Shown: piece by piece, positions 28,220 through 35,416 of the stretch
Layout of the letters: every line of letters begins with the position of its first letter
Position numbering within the stretch: position 1 is the stretch's first letter
From: Peptococcaceae bacterium
Lineage (GTDB): Bacteria; Bacillota; Desulfotomaculia; Desulfotomaculales; JACDOK01
DNA: 60,235 nucleotides
Assembly (NCBI GenBank): GCA_017656185.1
Contig: JACDOK010000013.1
Coordinates: 1 to 60,235, forward strand
Reading direction: 5' to 3'
Notes under the pieces: generated by a model
Databases searched by the model: none
The model's input: the letters and a program-made list of their open reading frames with translations, nothing else
Told to the model about the DNA's origin: nothing
Translations under genes and position numbers: made by a program

Positions 28220-28984
28220 ATGGGGCATATTTCGAGAACACTTGCCATGCTGCGCCCGCTATACCGTTTCGCTTCTTCAGGTCAGGCGGAAGCTTGGGAT
28301 GAGGTCGTATTGGAAAGTAATGTAAGTATTTACCTTAACGGGGCACTTAAGGCCGAGCTGCTCTGTCTTCCAATCAAACTGCGTGAGCTGGCCGTAGGAC
28401 ACCTTACCGTTTCGGGTCACTTGGATGGTACGGAACTTATTCAGGACATTATCGTCCAAAATGACTGTTCCGCCGTAAATGTAATCGCTACCCGTACCGT
28501 TAACCGAAATGAGGAACGAAGGAAACAAAGCGAAGCACGCAGGGAATTTAGCATAAACGCTGATAAGATAACGGCTCTTGCCGGCCAATTACCGGTGATT
28601 TCCGAACTCTTCCGGCGTACGGGGGGTGTCCATACCGGAGGGTTGGCTAACGCCGATGGTCATCTCCAATTTATATACGAGGATACCGGACGCCATAACG
28701 TACTGGATAAAATATACGGTCGCTGCCTCTTAGAAAATATTGATCCCCGCAACAAGATACTGCTGTTCAGCGGCCGGGCCACAGCCAAGATCATCGACAA
28801 GGTGGCCGCTATAGGTATCCCGGTTATCATTGCACGCGGTGCCACCACTACTTTGGCCATTGACCAGGCCGACCGCGCCGGTATCACCCTGGTTGCTTTT
28901 GCCCGCCCCGAACGCTGCAGCGTATATACTCACCGGTACAGGATCATTTTTCCCGGTACCCCGGAGTTTACCGGCAATCGATAA
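28220..28984 (+). CDS. fdhD: FdhD-family protein lacking the CxxC motif
   Basis: 254 residues. FdhD normally carries sulfur from IscS to the molybdenum cofactor of formate dehydrogenase. Family blocks are clear: LPIKLRELAVGHL near residue 50, TGGVHTGGL near 134, YEDTGRHNVLDKIYGRCL near 150, and FARPERCSVYTHRYRI near 230. The usual CGxCG loop, which should fall around residues 100-115, is absent: that stretch reads TVNRNEERRKQSEARREF. The SGRxSxEM motif is also changed to SGRATAKI. The protein may therefore not transfer sulfur by the known route. No formate dehydrogenase gene is in the window. The last 17 bp overlap the convergent cyclo-ligase gene. Confidence 0.88.
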   Translation: MGHISRTLAMLRPLYRFASSGQAEAWDEVVLESNVSIYLNGALKAELLCLPIKLRELAVGHLTVSGHLDGTELIQDIIVQNDCSAVNVIATRTVNRNEERRKQSEARREFSINADKITALAGQLPVISELFRRTGGVHTGGLANADGHLQFIYEDTGRHNVLDKIYGRCLLENIDPRNKILLFSGRATAKIIDKVAAIGIPVIIARGATTTLAIDQADRAGITLVAFARPERCSVYTHRYRIIFPGTPEFTGNR

Positions 28985-29540
28985 CCCGCTTCTCGGTAAC
29001 GATGATATCAACGGGCATATCATGGGAATCGGCGTAAACACCGGGACAGATCTGAAATTCATAGGCCAGCCCGATGAGAGCCGCGTCCCGCCGTACATCC
29101 CGTAAAAAACGATCATAGTAACCTCCCCCGTAACCCAGCCGGTAACCGTCAGGATCAAAGGCCACTCCCGGAAGAAGCAGGCAGTCTATGTCTTTCACAT
29201 GCACCGGCGCATAGTTGCCTTCAGCCGGTTCCGGGATACCGTAAGCCCCTTCCACCATTGGCCCTGGATAGCTCGTTATCATAACCGGGATCAGCTGCTT
29301 CCGTTCCCGGTCAGTTATGGGCAAGGCTACCTTTTTTCCAACACTCATAGCCGCAACGATAAGTCCCCCGGTCTGCACTTCATTTCGGACGGCATTATAA
29401 GCCATTATAATCCTAGCCCGGGCAAAGCACGGGAGAGAGAGCACACGGTGTGCAATAACAGCGCTTTTGTCCGTAACTTCCCGCGATGTCAGGCCACGTC
29501 TTTTTTTGAGCATCTCCCGGCGCAGCTCTTGTTTACCCAT
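28968..29540 (-). CDS. 5-formyltetrahydrofolate cyclo-ligase
   Basis: 190 residues. ATP-dependent conversion of 5-formyl-THF to 5,10-methenyl-THF in folate metabolism. The N-terminal basic motif (KQELRREMLKKRRGL) and the C-terminal LLLPGVAFDPDGYRLGYGGGYYDRFL with its glycine-rich ATP/substrate loop are diagnostic. Begins 6 bp after the upstream radical SAM gene, so the two are probably co-transcribed. Its 3' end overlaps fdhD on the other strand by 17 bp. Also known as YgfA/MTHFS. Confidence 0.94.
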   Translation of the reverse strand: MGKQELRREMLKKRRGLTSREVTDKSAVIAHRVLSLPCFARARIIMAYNAVRNEVQTGGLIVAAMSVGKKVALPITDRERKQLIPVMITSYPGPMVEGAYGIPEPAEGNYAPVHVKDIDCLLLPGVAFDPDGYRLGYGGGYYDRFLRDVRRDAALIGLAYEFQICPGVYADSHDMPVDIIVTEKRVIDCR

Positions 29541-29546
29541 TCTGTT

Positions 29547-30890
29547 TCACCATCCAACTACTTTAACAGGTAAATCGCACGCCTGCTGCAGGTCCAGATA
29601 GGAAACACCCCGCAGATCCCGCCCCCGGTAATCAAAAGGGGCGGCAGGCACCAGTAGTTTTTTTGGCTGCCAGCCCCGCTTATCAGTAAGGTAGCCGCGC
29701 ACCGCAGCCAAAATATCTTGGACCGTCAGCAAACCGGCACATGCAATGGAACCACCGAACCACCGGTTGGGTACGGGACAAAGGCGCACCCGGTCCTCGT
29801 AAATTTCGGTCTCCAGAGCTTTCCGCAACACGGGTATGCCAAGCAGCGAAGCAGCCAGCAAGGTATTTTCGTCAAGGGAATTCCTGATGTCATCCAGCAT
29901 CACAGGATCAATATCATAATCAAAAACGGCACCGGACGCCGTACCGGAAGTTTTATCCAAACGAACCCGGTGGTGCAGCCCCCGCCGCCGGTACTCCACT
30001 AAGGGGCCGGTGCTATTCTTGAGACGGCGGTAGGCTTCTACCCGGCTCGCCGGAACTTCATTATCGACGGACAGTATCACATCACCCGCCTGTAATCCGG
30101 CCCGTGCCGCCGGCGTTTCCCTAATTACCCCCCTGATAACCGGAGTCAGGTTATCCACTAACGGTGGTTCAACTACTAACGGCGTATCAAAGTCGCAGCG
30201 TATTTTGTCCACAAAAGCACGGATCTCGGACCACAGCCCGTCCTTAAAATGCAGGTTCGGTGGTGCATAGCGAGTATACCCGGGAAGGAAAAGGCGCACC
30301 GTTTGGGCACCGCACACAACTAAATATTCAATGGTACGCTGCAAATCGTGCCACCCGGTGATATGAGGCATTGCAACCACACTGCCGTGAAATTCCACAT
30401 TATAAGCACCAAGCAGGGCCGCCCCCTCTATAGCCCGGTGGGCATGGGCATCGCGCATCAGGAGACGTCTTTGTTCCGGGTCGGCACTGTTAAGAGAAAG
30501 GTACAGCAATAGCGGTTTTAACTCCGCCAGAAATTTCACCGTGCGCCGGTCCAGGTAGCTGCCGTTGGTAGTGATATGGATAGGGGTTTGTGGAAATTTA
30601 TGCCGCAGCGCGACCAAAATATCCGGAAATTGCGGGTAAGCAAAAGGTTCCCCCTCTATAATGGGCGTGGCCGACTCACCTATGATCACGGGTCGTGCAG
30701 GGTCAAGCAAGTCGATCGTGGCAATTATTTCTTCGGTAGTGCGCTGCGGCAGGCGCACCACGGAAATACCTGGCGGGTTCATGCGGTGGCTGCAAAAAAT
30801 ACAGCCCAGGTTGCAGGAAGAGGTAACGGGAAGAATATTGGCCTCCTGTATGGTGCGTAAAATCAGTGATTTAACGTAGCCTTCGTTCAT
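29547..30890 (-). CDS. Radical SAM protein with internal PDZ domain and DUF512-like C-terminus
   Basis: 447 residues. The radical SAM cluster motif is CNLGCIFC (Cys26, 30, 33). The barrel continues through VIIGESATPIIEGEPFAYP, HITTNGSYLDRRTVKFL and LSLNSADPEQRRLLMRD to about residue 235. A PDZ module follows (IRETPAARAGLQAGDVILSV, near 255-275). The C-terminal 150 residues resemble the DUF512 region of PDZ/radical SAM proteins. In the described family the PDZ domain is N-terminal, whereas here the order is radical SAM, PDZ, C-terminal domain. Substrate unknown. The ATG lies about 160 bp below tsaD, with repeats between, and 6 bp precede the cyclo-ligase start. Confidence 0.85.
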   Translation of the reverse strand: MNEGYVKSLILRTIQEANILPVTSSCNLGCIFCSHRMNPPGISVVRLPQRTTEEIIATIDLLDPARPVIIGESATPIIEGEPFAYPQFPDILVALRHKFPQTPIHITTNGSYLDRRTVKFLAELKPLLLYLSLNSADPEQRRLLMRDAHAHRAIEGAALLGAYNVEFHGSVVAMPHITGWHDLQRTIEYLVVCGAQTVRLFLPGYTRYAPPNLHFKDGLWSEIRAFVDKIRCDFDTPLVVEPPLVDNLTPVIRGVIRETPAARAGLQAGDVILSVDNEVPASRVEAYRRLKNSTGPLVEYRRRGLHHRVRLDKTSGTASGAVFDYDIDPVMLDDIRNSLDENTLLAASLLGIPVLRKALETEIYEDRVRLCPVPNRWFGGSIACAGLLTVQDILAAVRGYLTDKRGWQPKKLLVPAAPFDYRGRDLRGVSYLDLQQACDLPVKVVGW

Positions 30891-31004
30891 AGTTGCGCTC
30901 CGACAATATCTTTATTATTAATTACCTTAGTTAACCGTACATCATTAGGAAAACTATCAGGTCCAAATGTAGGAACCTTAGAACGCAATAAATTCCTTAA
31001 TTAC

Positions 31005-31083
31005 TGCTTCCTGCTTCCTGCTTCCTGCTTACTGCTCACTGCTTCCTGCTTACTGATTACATCCTGTTAATCCTGTCTCTTGT
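31005..31083. repeat. Long TGCTTCC 7-bp-period repeat array
   Basis: The clearest array of the family: TGCTTCC occurs four times, mixed with TGCTTAC, TGCTCAC and TGATTAC, in an unbroken 7-bp step from about 31009 to 31058, then changes to ATCCTGTTAATCCTGTC. The right-hand part lies inside the tsaD reading frame and encodes its last few residues and stop codon. Confidence 0.8.
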
Positions 31084-32096
31084 CCCTCCCCCAGGGGCAG
31101 GTTTGCCACGGCATTGAGGGTCAACGGGGCGAAATCCTGTTTTAAATAATGGTAATAACCGGCACATGCCACCATCGCGGCATTATCGGTACACAACACC
31201 GGGGGAGGGATGGTAACGGGAATATCCCGTTCCGCCGCGCGACACTGCAGCTCCTTACGCAGCGCCGCGTTGGCCGCTACCCCTCCCGCGAGCCAGATAC
31301 CCGCAGGCTGATAAGTCTCGGCGGCGGCCATTATTTTATCCACCAGCACCCCGGTCACGGCCTGTTGAAAAGCCGCCGCTACATCGGCCTCATTTATCTT
31401 CCGGCCCTTTTGTCGTTCCCGTTCCAGGTAATTGATTACCGCCGTCTTTAGGCCGCTAAAACTAAAATCATAGGTGCCTTCCTCCAGGTAAGCCCTGGGG
31501 AATTCAATAGCGTTTGGGTCTCCTTGGGCAGCAGTTTTTTGAATGGCAGGACCGCCGGGATACCCTAAGCCAAGTACCCGGGCTACCTTGTCAAAGGCTT
31601 CACCGGCGGCGTCATCCCGCGTCCGCCCCAGGAGGCGGTAATGGCCAAACCCGTTAATCAAAAAAAGATCGGTGTGCCCGCCGGAAACCACCAGACAGAG
31701 CACAGGAAAGCCGGGAGCCGGATCAACCAGGAGATTGGCACAAATATGCGCCTCCAGGTGATTAATGCCGATTAAGGGAATATTAAGCGTATAGGCCAGG
31801 GCTTTGGCCGTCATCAACCCTACCAGCAGGGAACCCAGCAACCCCGGACCACAGGTAACGGCCACGGCATGCAGGTCTTTAAACCCGATTCCGGCCTTTT
31901 CCAGAGCCTCGCCGATAACAGGATTAAGAGCCTCAAGGTGGCGGCGTGAGGCCACTTCCGGCACCACCCCGCCGAATTTGCGGTGCAGGTCGATCTGTGA
32001 AGCGATAACATTGGAGCATATTTCCTCGCCGTCAGCCACCACGGCGGCGGAAGTTTCATCACAACTGGTCTCAATACCCAATATCAGCGTTGACAT
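31050..32096 (-). CDS. tsaD: tRNA N6-threonylcarbamoyladenosine transferase TsaD
   Basis: 348 residues. Catalyses transfer of the threonylcarbamoyl group to A37 of ANN-decoding tRNAs together with TsaB and TsaE, which are encoded at 35417-36599. Kinase-fold motifs: LGIETSCDETSAAVV at the N-terminus, the metal-binding INHLEAHICANLL near residue 107, VVSGGHTDL near 136, DDAAGEAFDKVARVLGLGYPGGP near 160, and the C-terminal TDNAAMVACAGYYHY. The terminal residues (ETGLTGCNQ) come from the spacer repeat and are unlikely to be functional. AGGAGG lies about 9 bases before the ATG. Confidence 0.96.
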   Translation of the reverse strand: MSTLILGIETSCDETSAAVVADGEEICSNVIASQIDLHRKFGGVVPEVASRRHLEALNPVIGEALEKAGIGFKDLHAVAVTCGPGLLGSLLVGLMTAKALAYTLNIPLIGINHLEAHICANLLVDPAPGFPVLCLVVSGGHTDLFLINGFGHYRLLGRTRDDAAGEAFDKVARVLGLGYPGGPAIQKTAAQGDPNAIEFPRAYLEEGTYDFSFSGLKTAVINYLERERQKGRKINEADVAAAFQQAVTGVLVDKIMAAAETYQPAGIWLAGGVAANAALRKELQCRAAERDIPVTIPPPVLCTDNAAMVACAGYYHYLKQDFAPLTLNAVANLPLGEGQETGLTGCNQ

Positions 32097-32121
32097 AAAA
32101 TATGCCTCCTGCTTTTTTTAT

Positions 32122-32217
32122 TACAATAGAGTATACGATAGAGATCCGGTGGATACAATGGAGACACAGTAGAGACACAGTGGTGATACAGTTGTGACAC
32201 GGTGGAGTATACAATTG
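32122..32217. repeat. 11-bp-period repeat array (ACACAGTNGNG)
   Basis: Units step by 11 bp: ATACAATGGAG, ACACAGTAGAG, ACACAGTGGTG, ATACAGTTGTG, ACACGGTGGAG. It lies upstream of tsaD and is the reverse complement of the array at 34360-34423. The next 80 bp hold a half copy of the GGGCGGG palindrome (32268-32280) and a TTCGCTCGCTG tract also seen at 33318-33340. Confidence 0.75.
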
Positions 32218-32300
32218 TCATTCGCTTGCTTCGCTCGCTGCATTGTTGGGGTATTCCTCCTGGGTCACGGGCGGGCCTCGAAAACTTTTTCTCCTGCGTG

Positions 32301-32329
32301 TTGCATTTAATCAGCTTGTGGGATATACT
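32301..32329 (+). promoter_or_regulatory. Sigma-A-type promoter of the zinc-ribbon gene
   Basis: TTGCAT (32301-32306), a 17-bp spacer and TATACT (32324-32329) give a good housekeeping promoter. The transcript would start near 32336 and have a leader of about 115 nt. Confidence 0.7.
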
Positions 32330-32336
32330 ATTATTG

Positions 32337-32451
32337 TAACTCTAAGGTGAAAACTCAGGTGGACCCAGCTATCTCTCCTTTGTTCGGGGGAAGCTCAGTG
32401 GGCCCCGGTTTGAACCTCGGAGAAATTTTGGTTCTAAGGAGAGATGGTTTG
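32337..32451 (+). promoter_or_regulatory. Structured leader that can sequester the ribosome binding site
   Basis: ATCTCTCCTT at 32371-32380 is perfectly complementary over 10 bp to AAGGAGAGAT at 32436-32445, which contains the ribosome binding site of the zinc-ribbon gene. Between the two arms GAACC and GGTTC can form an inner hairpin, and GGGGG with CCCC another. Two similar blocks, CTCAGGTGGACCCAGCT and CTCAGTGGGCCCCGGTT, occur as imperfect direct repeats. This resembles a translational switch; no known riboswitch class is recognised. The region is open in the gene's frame, but its translation looks unlike protein. Confidence 0.5.
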
Positions 32452-32745
32452 GTGTTCCAGGACAAAACTTTGCAGTGCCGGGATTGTGGTGCGGAATTCG
32501 TGTTTACCGCCGGTGAGCAGGAATTCTACCAGGAGAAAGGCTTTCAAAACGAACCCGCGCGCTGCCCTGCTTGCCGTGCCGCCAAAAAAGCCCAGCGTCG
32601 TGGCGGAGTACCACGGCAGATGTATCCCGCCGTGTGTGCGGCATGTGGTTGTGAAACCGAAGTACCGTTTGAACCGAACGGTTCCCGCCCGGTTTACTGC
32701 CGGGACTGCTTCCAAAGCCAACGGCAGAAATATGTCGTCAGGTAA
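32452..32745 (+). CDS. Zinc-ribbon domain protein
   Basis: 97 residues with four CxxC pairs in two ribbons: CRDCGAEFVF with CPACRAAKKAQRRGG, and CAACGCETEVPF with CRDCFQSQRQ. The sequence between (TAGEQEFYQEKGFQNEPARC) is typical of a small zinc-ribbon family common in Clostridia and Chloroflexota. It probably binds two Zn2+ ions and nucleic acid, but no function is established. I chose the GTG at 32452 because AAGGAGAG lies 7 bases upstream. A longer open frame to 32347 would make the structured leader coding, which seems unlikely. Followed by a terminator at 32777. Confidence 0.85.
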   Translation: MFQDKTLQCRDCGAEFVFTAGEQEFYQEKGFQNEPARCPACRAAKKAQRRGGVPRQMYPAVCAACGCETEVPFEPNGSRPVYCRDCFQSQRQKYVVR

Positions 32746-32776
32746 CCCCAAAAATAACAATTTCATAAGTTGAACC

Positions 32777-32805
32777 AAAGAGGCCCCTGTTTTCAGGGGT
32801 CTTTT
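32777..32805 (+). terminator. Terminator after the zinc-ribbon gene
   Basis: AAAGAGGCCCCTG pairs with CAGGGGTCTTTT around a TTTT loop with one bulged base, ending in a T run. It closes a short monocistronic unit. Confidence 0.85.
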
Positions 32806-32876
32806 ATATGGTTTAAAATGGAACAGGTAAAGGATTTTATAAGCAATAAAACGAACTAAGCCAGCAGGAGTTGATA

Positions 32877-33317
32877 ATGATGCTCTCAATGCTGCTTTCG
32901 TTAATAAAGAGATTTATCATTGTCATAATTTTTGTCGCCCTGGCCGGAGCCGCATTGTGGTATATTCCCAACCCGGGAAAAGCCCTTTTCGCAGCCGCCT
33001 ACCAACCGGTACTGGAAGGAGTACTTGTCGACCCCCAAAACCCGTACCGGGAAACAACCTATCCTTTACCGGGCCATACTGGTCTCTGGCAGAAAAATAA
33101 AGGTCAATCCGTCTATCTTTCCTGGAATAACTTTACCGATATCGAGCATTATGCCAAAGAAACAATGCCCCAGAACGGCTGGACATACGTAGACCGGATG
33201 GGAGCCGCCTTTTTCTTCGAAAAGTCCGGCTACCGCCTCACTCTTACCGCGCATAGATACCTTAATTTCTTTGGCAAACCGGCATACAAGCTTACGTATA
33301 CGGTGCCAAGGGTATGA
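32877..33317 (+). CDS. Membrane-anchored extracytoplasmic hypothetical protein
   Basis: About 146 residues. One N-terminal membrane helix or uncleaved signal (LIKRFIIVIIFVALAGAALW) is followed by an outside domain of about 110 residues rich in aromatic residues (TYPLPGHTGLWQ, SVYLSWNNFTDIEHYAKETM, NGWTYVDRMGAAFFFEKSGY). The pattern of a short amphipathic helix followed by a strand with an aromatic core resembles small domains seen in lipoproteins of Clostridia, but I cannot name a family. GGAG lies 6 bases before the ATG at 32877. Lies alone between a terminator and repeat-rich DNA. Confidence 0.7.
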   Translation: MMLSMLLSLIKRFIIVIIFVALAGAALWYIPNPGKALFAAAYQPVLEGVLVDPQNPYRETTYPLPGHTGLWQKNKGQSVYLSWNNFTDIEHYAKETMPQNGWTYVDRMGAAFFFEKSGYRLTLTAHRYLNFFGKPAYKLTYTVPRV

Positions 33318-33372
33318 GTTTCGCTCGCTGCGCTCGCTGTAATACGCTCCCTTCGGTCGCTGTCATCCGTTC

Positions 33373-33473
33373 GCCCAGCACTCAGGGGTAAACACTGGCA
33401 GGCAGCAGCATTAAAGTAACATTAAAAAGCTAAAAGTTCGTGAGAAAATTTTACCGCTCACTGAGTGCTGGGC
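33373..33473. repeat. 101-bp element with 13-bp terminal inverted repeats (copy 2)
   Basis: Ends GCCCAGCACTCAG (33373-33385) and CTGAGTGCTGGGC (33461-33473), identical to those at 27768-27870. The interior also has a nested GGGTAAA/TTTTACC pair. No open frame. The flanking bases 33318-33372 are TTCGCTCGCTG-type low-complexity repeats; no gene is seen in the 367 bp before the regulator gene. Confidence 0.7.
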
Positions 33474-33501
33474 TGAATAATTGGGGTATTCTTTACGGGT
33501 C

Positions 33502-33529
33502 CGGGCGGGCATGGAGACCCGCCTCTACC
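33502..33529. repeat. GGGCGGG/CCCGCC palindromic repeat
   Basis: CGGGCGGGCATGGAGACCCG followed by CCTCTACC forms a GC-rich hairpin. Copies: 42806-42851 (longest), 57144-57169 and a half copy at 32268-32280. Two of them are preceded by TTGGGGTATTC, suggesting a composite unit. Confidence 0.6.
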
Positions 33530-33684
33530 TTTTAGGGGTTTGGGATTAGAGGTTGATTTAGAGTATTTCTTTGGGCCCTCGGGATGTCCCCCTTACCCTC
33601 ACCATACTGTCCATATCAGAGCTTTACGGAGACACAAGAGATAATTATACTTATGATATACGTTAATAGCGGAGGGGTTTAACC

Positions 33685-34266
33685 TTGCAGGTTGGAGAGA
33701 TTATCAAACAAGTACGCAGTGCCCAGGGTTTGAGCCAGCGTGCCTTAGCTCGTTCTTCAGGGCTTTCACCACAGTACATCAGCGATATAGAAAAGGGACG
33801 GGCCAAACCCAGCCTCAATTCATTGGAAAAAATGGCCGCCGCCCTGCAGATACCTGTGGCACATTTGCTGCGGAGCAAAGATACCACTACCGAAGAAGTC
33901 GTGGAAGTTCCTTTACTGGGAAGAGTACCTGCCGGGGGGCCGGTAATGGCGGAGGAGAATATTCTGGGCACCATACCCTTTCCGGCCAGATTTGTACGCG
34001 GCACAATGTTTTGCCTGGAAGTAAAAGGCCAGAGTATGATTGACGTAGGCATTGAAGATGGCGATTTTATACTGGTACGCGTGCAGCCTACCTGTGAAAA
34101 CGGCCAAACGGTAATCGCCCGTGTTAACGGAGAAGTAACCTGCAAGCGTTTTTACCGCTGCAACGGCAAAATTCGCCTGGAACCTGCCAATCGTACTTAC
34201 CGGCCTATTGAAGCCGAAGACGTGGAAATCCTGGGTATCGTCACTTATGTGCTCAAAAAAATGTAA
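33685..34266 (+). CDS. XRE-family HTH / S24 peptidase-like repressor
   Basis: 193 residues. The N-terminal HTH_3 domain (residues about 5-60: IIKQVRSAQGLSQRALARSS, GLSPQYISDIEKGRAKPSLN) is followed by a LexA/CI-type S24 domain: likely Ala-Gly cleavage site in GRVPAGGP near residue 81, catalytic Ser in GQSMID near 116 and catalytic Lys in GEVTCKRF near 154. The layout matches repressors that cut themselves when RecA is activated, such as phage CI-like and ImmA/HdiR-type proteins; it is not LexA itself, whose HTH differs. TTG start with GGAGGGG 7 bases upstream. No phage genes surround it, so its regulon is unknown. Confidence 0.9.
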   Translation: MQVGEIIKQVRSAQGLSQRALARSSGLSPQYISDIEKGRAKPSLNSLEKMAAALQIPVAHLLRSKDTTTEEVVEVPLLGRVPAGGPVMAEENILGTIPFPARFVRGTMFCLEVKGQSMIDVGIEDGDFILVRVQPTCENGQTVIARVNGEVTCKRFYRCNGKIRLEPANRTYRPIEAEDVEILGIVTYVLKKM

Positions 34267-34269
34267 TTC

Positions 34270-34334
34270 AGTTTACAGTTTACTGTTTACTGTTCACTAA
34301 AATGTACAAGGGGAGGGTCTATGACCCTCCCCTT
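34270..34334. repeat. TGTTTAC repeat and 12-bp perfect hairpin after the S24 repressor gene
   Basis: TTTACTGTTTACTGTTCACT (7-bp family) is followed at 34308-34334 by AAGGGGAGGGTC-TAT-GACCCTCCCCTT, a perfect 12-bp stem with a 3-nt loop. There is no T run on the plus strand, but the hairpin could stop or stabilise either convergent transcript. Confidence 0.65.
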
Positions 34335-34347
34335 GACTTATAAGGAA

Positions 34348-34439
34348 TACCCAAGCACTCCTACCGTATCACCACTGTATTTCCACTGTATCTCCACTGT
34401 GTCTCTACCGGATCTTTACTGCCATAACTGAGTGCTGGG
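34348..34439. repeat. Third inverted-repeat element with an internal 11-bp repeat array
   Basis: The right end CTGAGTGCTGGG (34428-34439) matches the 13-bp terminal repeat, and the left end CCCAAGCACTCCTA is a degenerate partner. Inside, CACTGTATTTC, CACTGTATCTC and CACTGTGTCTC step by 11 bp and are the reverse complement of the array at 32122-32217. The element touches the stop codon of ymaF. Confidence 0.65.
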
Positions 34440-34784
34440 TTACGCCTTCGGTCTATCGGGTCCCGTAGTTCCTTCTAAAACGTGATAATGATCTTTTATT
34501 ATTTTTATAGAAGTTTTTCCTTTATAAACGTGATAATGCCGCCTATCCTGTTCAAATATTGCTAAACCGGTCTCACCCTCTAGCTGGTGTAGGTGATCCT
34601 TATGAATATCGGTAAAACCTTTTAAACGGTGAATATGAGAATCCCCTCGGGGAACAGGCGGACCTGTTAAACCGGCATATGTGTGACTACCGCCTGACGC
34701 ATACGCCACTATCCCCTCAACCACGTGTACATGGTCGCGGTTGCCCTTACTACTGGATCTACTTCTTTGTTCCGAACCGGGCAT
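34440..34784 (-). CDS. ymaF: YmaF family histidine-rich protein
   Basis: 114 residues built from repeated HxH units about 15-20 residues apart: RDHVHVVEG, GSHTYAGLTG, DSHIHRLKG, KDHLHQLEG, RRHYHVYKG and KDHYHVLEG. This is the pattern of YmaF proteins of Bacillus and Clostridia; a metal-binding or spore-envelope role has been suggested by composition only. The ATG has GGGGGGAG 6 bases upstream. The promoter must lie in 34785-34956, an AT-rich spacer in which I see no other feature. Confidence 0.87.
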   Translation of the reverse strand: MPGSEQRSRSSSKGNRDHVHVVEGIVAYASGGSHTYAGLTGPPVPRGDSHIHRLKGFTDIHKDHLHQLEGETGLAIFEQDRRHYHVYKGKTSIKIIKDHYHVLEGTTGPDRPKA

Positions 34785-34956
34785 TGCATTCTCCCCCCTT
34801 ATCTTAACGTACCTTTGTTAACCTATGCTTTTTTCACGGCAATTGTTAATAAAAGGGGGAGCCAAGCAGACCCGTAAACGCAAAAGTCTCAATCCTTGGC
34901 CTAAATTAACATAAATTAAAAATTGAGGAAAAACTACTAATACCTTGGAAAAACGT

Positions 34957-35415
34957 TTACTGAAATGCCCTGAGATCATCCTTCCACATGATAATAGCGT
35001 CCTCTTGGTTATTTTGATAGTAACGCGGACGCCTGCCTCGTTCTACAAAACCCAGATCATTGTACATTTTACGGGCTATGGTATTGGAGGGCCGTACTTC
35101 CAGTGTCATACGTAAGGCCCCAAGTTCCCGCGCTCGTCGCATAATTTCCAACATCAATCTTCGTCCCAGCCCTTTCCCCCGGTAATCAGGATGCACGGCA
35201 ACATTAGTGACATGCGCATCATCCAGTACCATCCAAAAGCCCCCGTAACCAACCACTTTGCCATCAACTACGGCTACCACATAGTGCGCCAATTCATTAT
35301 AAAAAAGTTCAAATTCGAGAGTCTGTACCGGCCAGGGATTTGCAAAAGAGAGCCGTTCTATCTCAGCAACCATATTAATATGGTCGGCGCGCATATCACA
35401 AAAACTAACATTCAC
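34957..35415 (-). CDS. rimI: [Ribosomal protein bS18]-alanine N-acetyltransferase RimI
   Basis: About 152 residues. GNAT fold enzyme that acetylates the N-terminal alanine of ribosomal protein S18. The acetyl-CoA loop is VAVHPDYRGKGLGRRLM (RxxGxG/A type), with LEVRPSNTIARKMYNDLGFVERGRRPRYY after it, as in RimI. I chose the GTG at 35415: AAGGTGAG overlaps the end of tsaB and the start lies 2 bp from its stop, implying coupling. The longer frame to 35511 would read deep into tsaB. Order thiL-tsaE-tsaB-rimI is a common Bacillota arrangement. Confidence 0.92.
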   Translation of the reverse strand: MNVSFCDMRADHINMVAEIERLSFANPWPVQTLEFELFYNELAHYVVAVVDGKVVGYGGFWMVLDDAHVTNVAVHPDYRGKGLGRRLMLEIMRRARELGALRMTLEVRPSNTIARKMYNDLGFVERGRRPRYYQNNQEDAIIMWKDDLRAFQ

Positions 35416-35416
35416 A

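Noticed and set aside
31005-31083. CRISPR array
   Set aside because: The repeat unit is only 7 bp with no spacers, and no cas genes are present.
33685-34266. LexA (SOS repressor)
   Set aside because: The HTH is of the XRE/Cro type and the linker differs from LexA, although the S24 catalytic Ser and Lys are present.
33685-34266. Prophage remnant around the S24 repressor
   Set aside because: No integrase, structural or replication genes and no attachment-site duplication are visible on either side.
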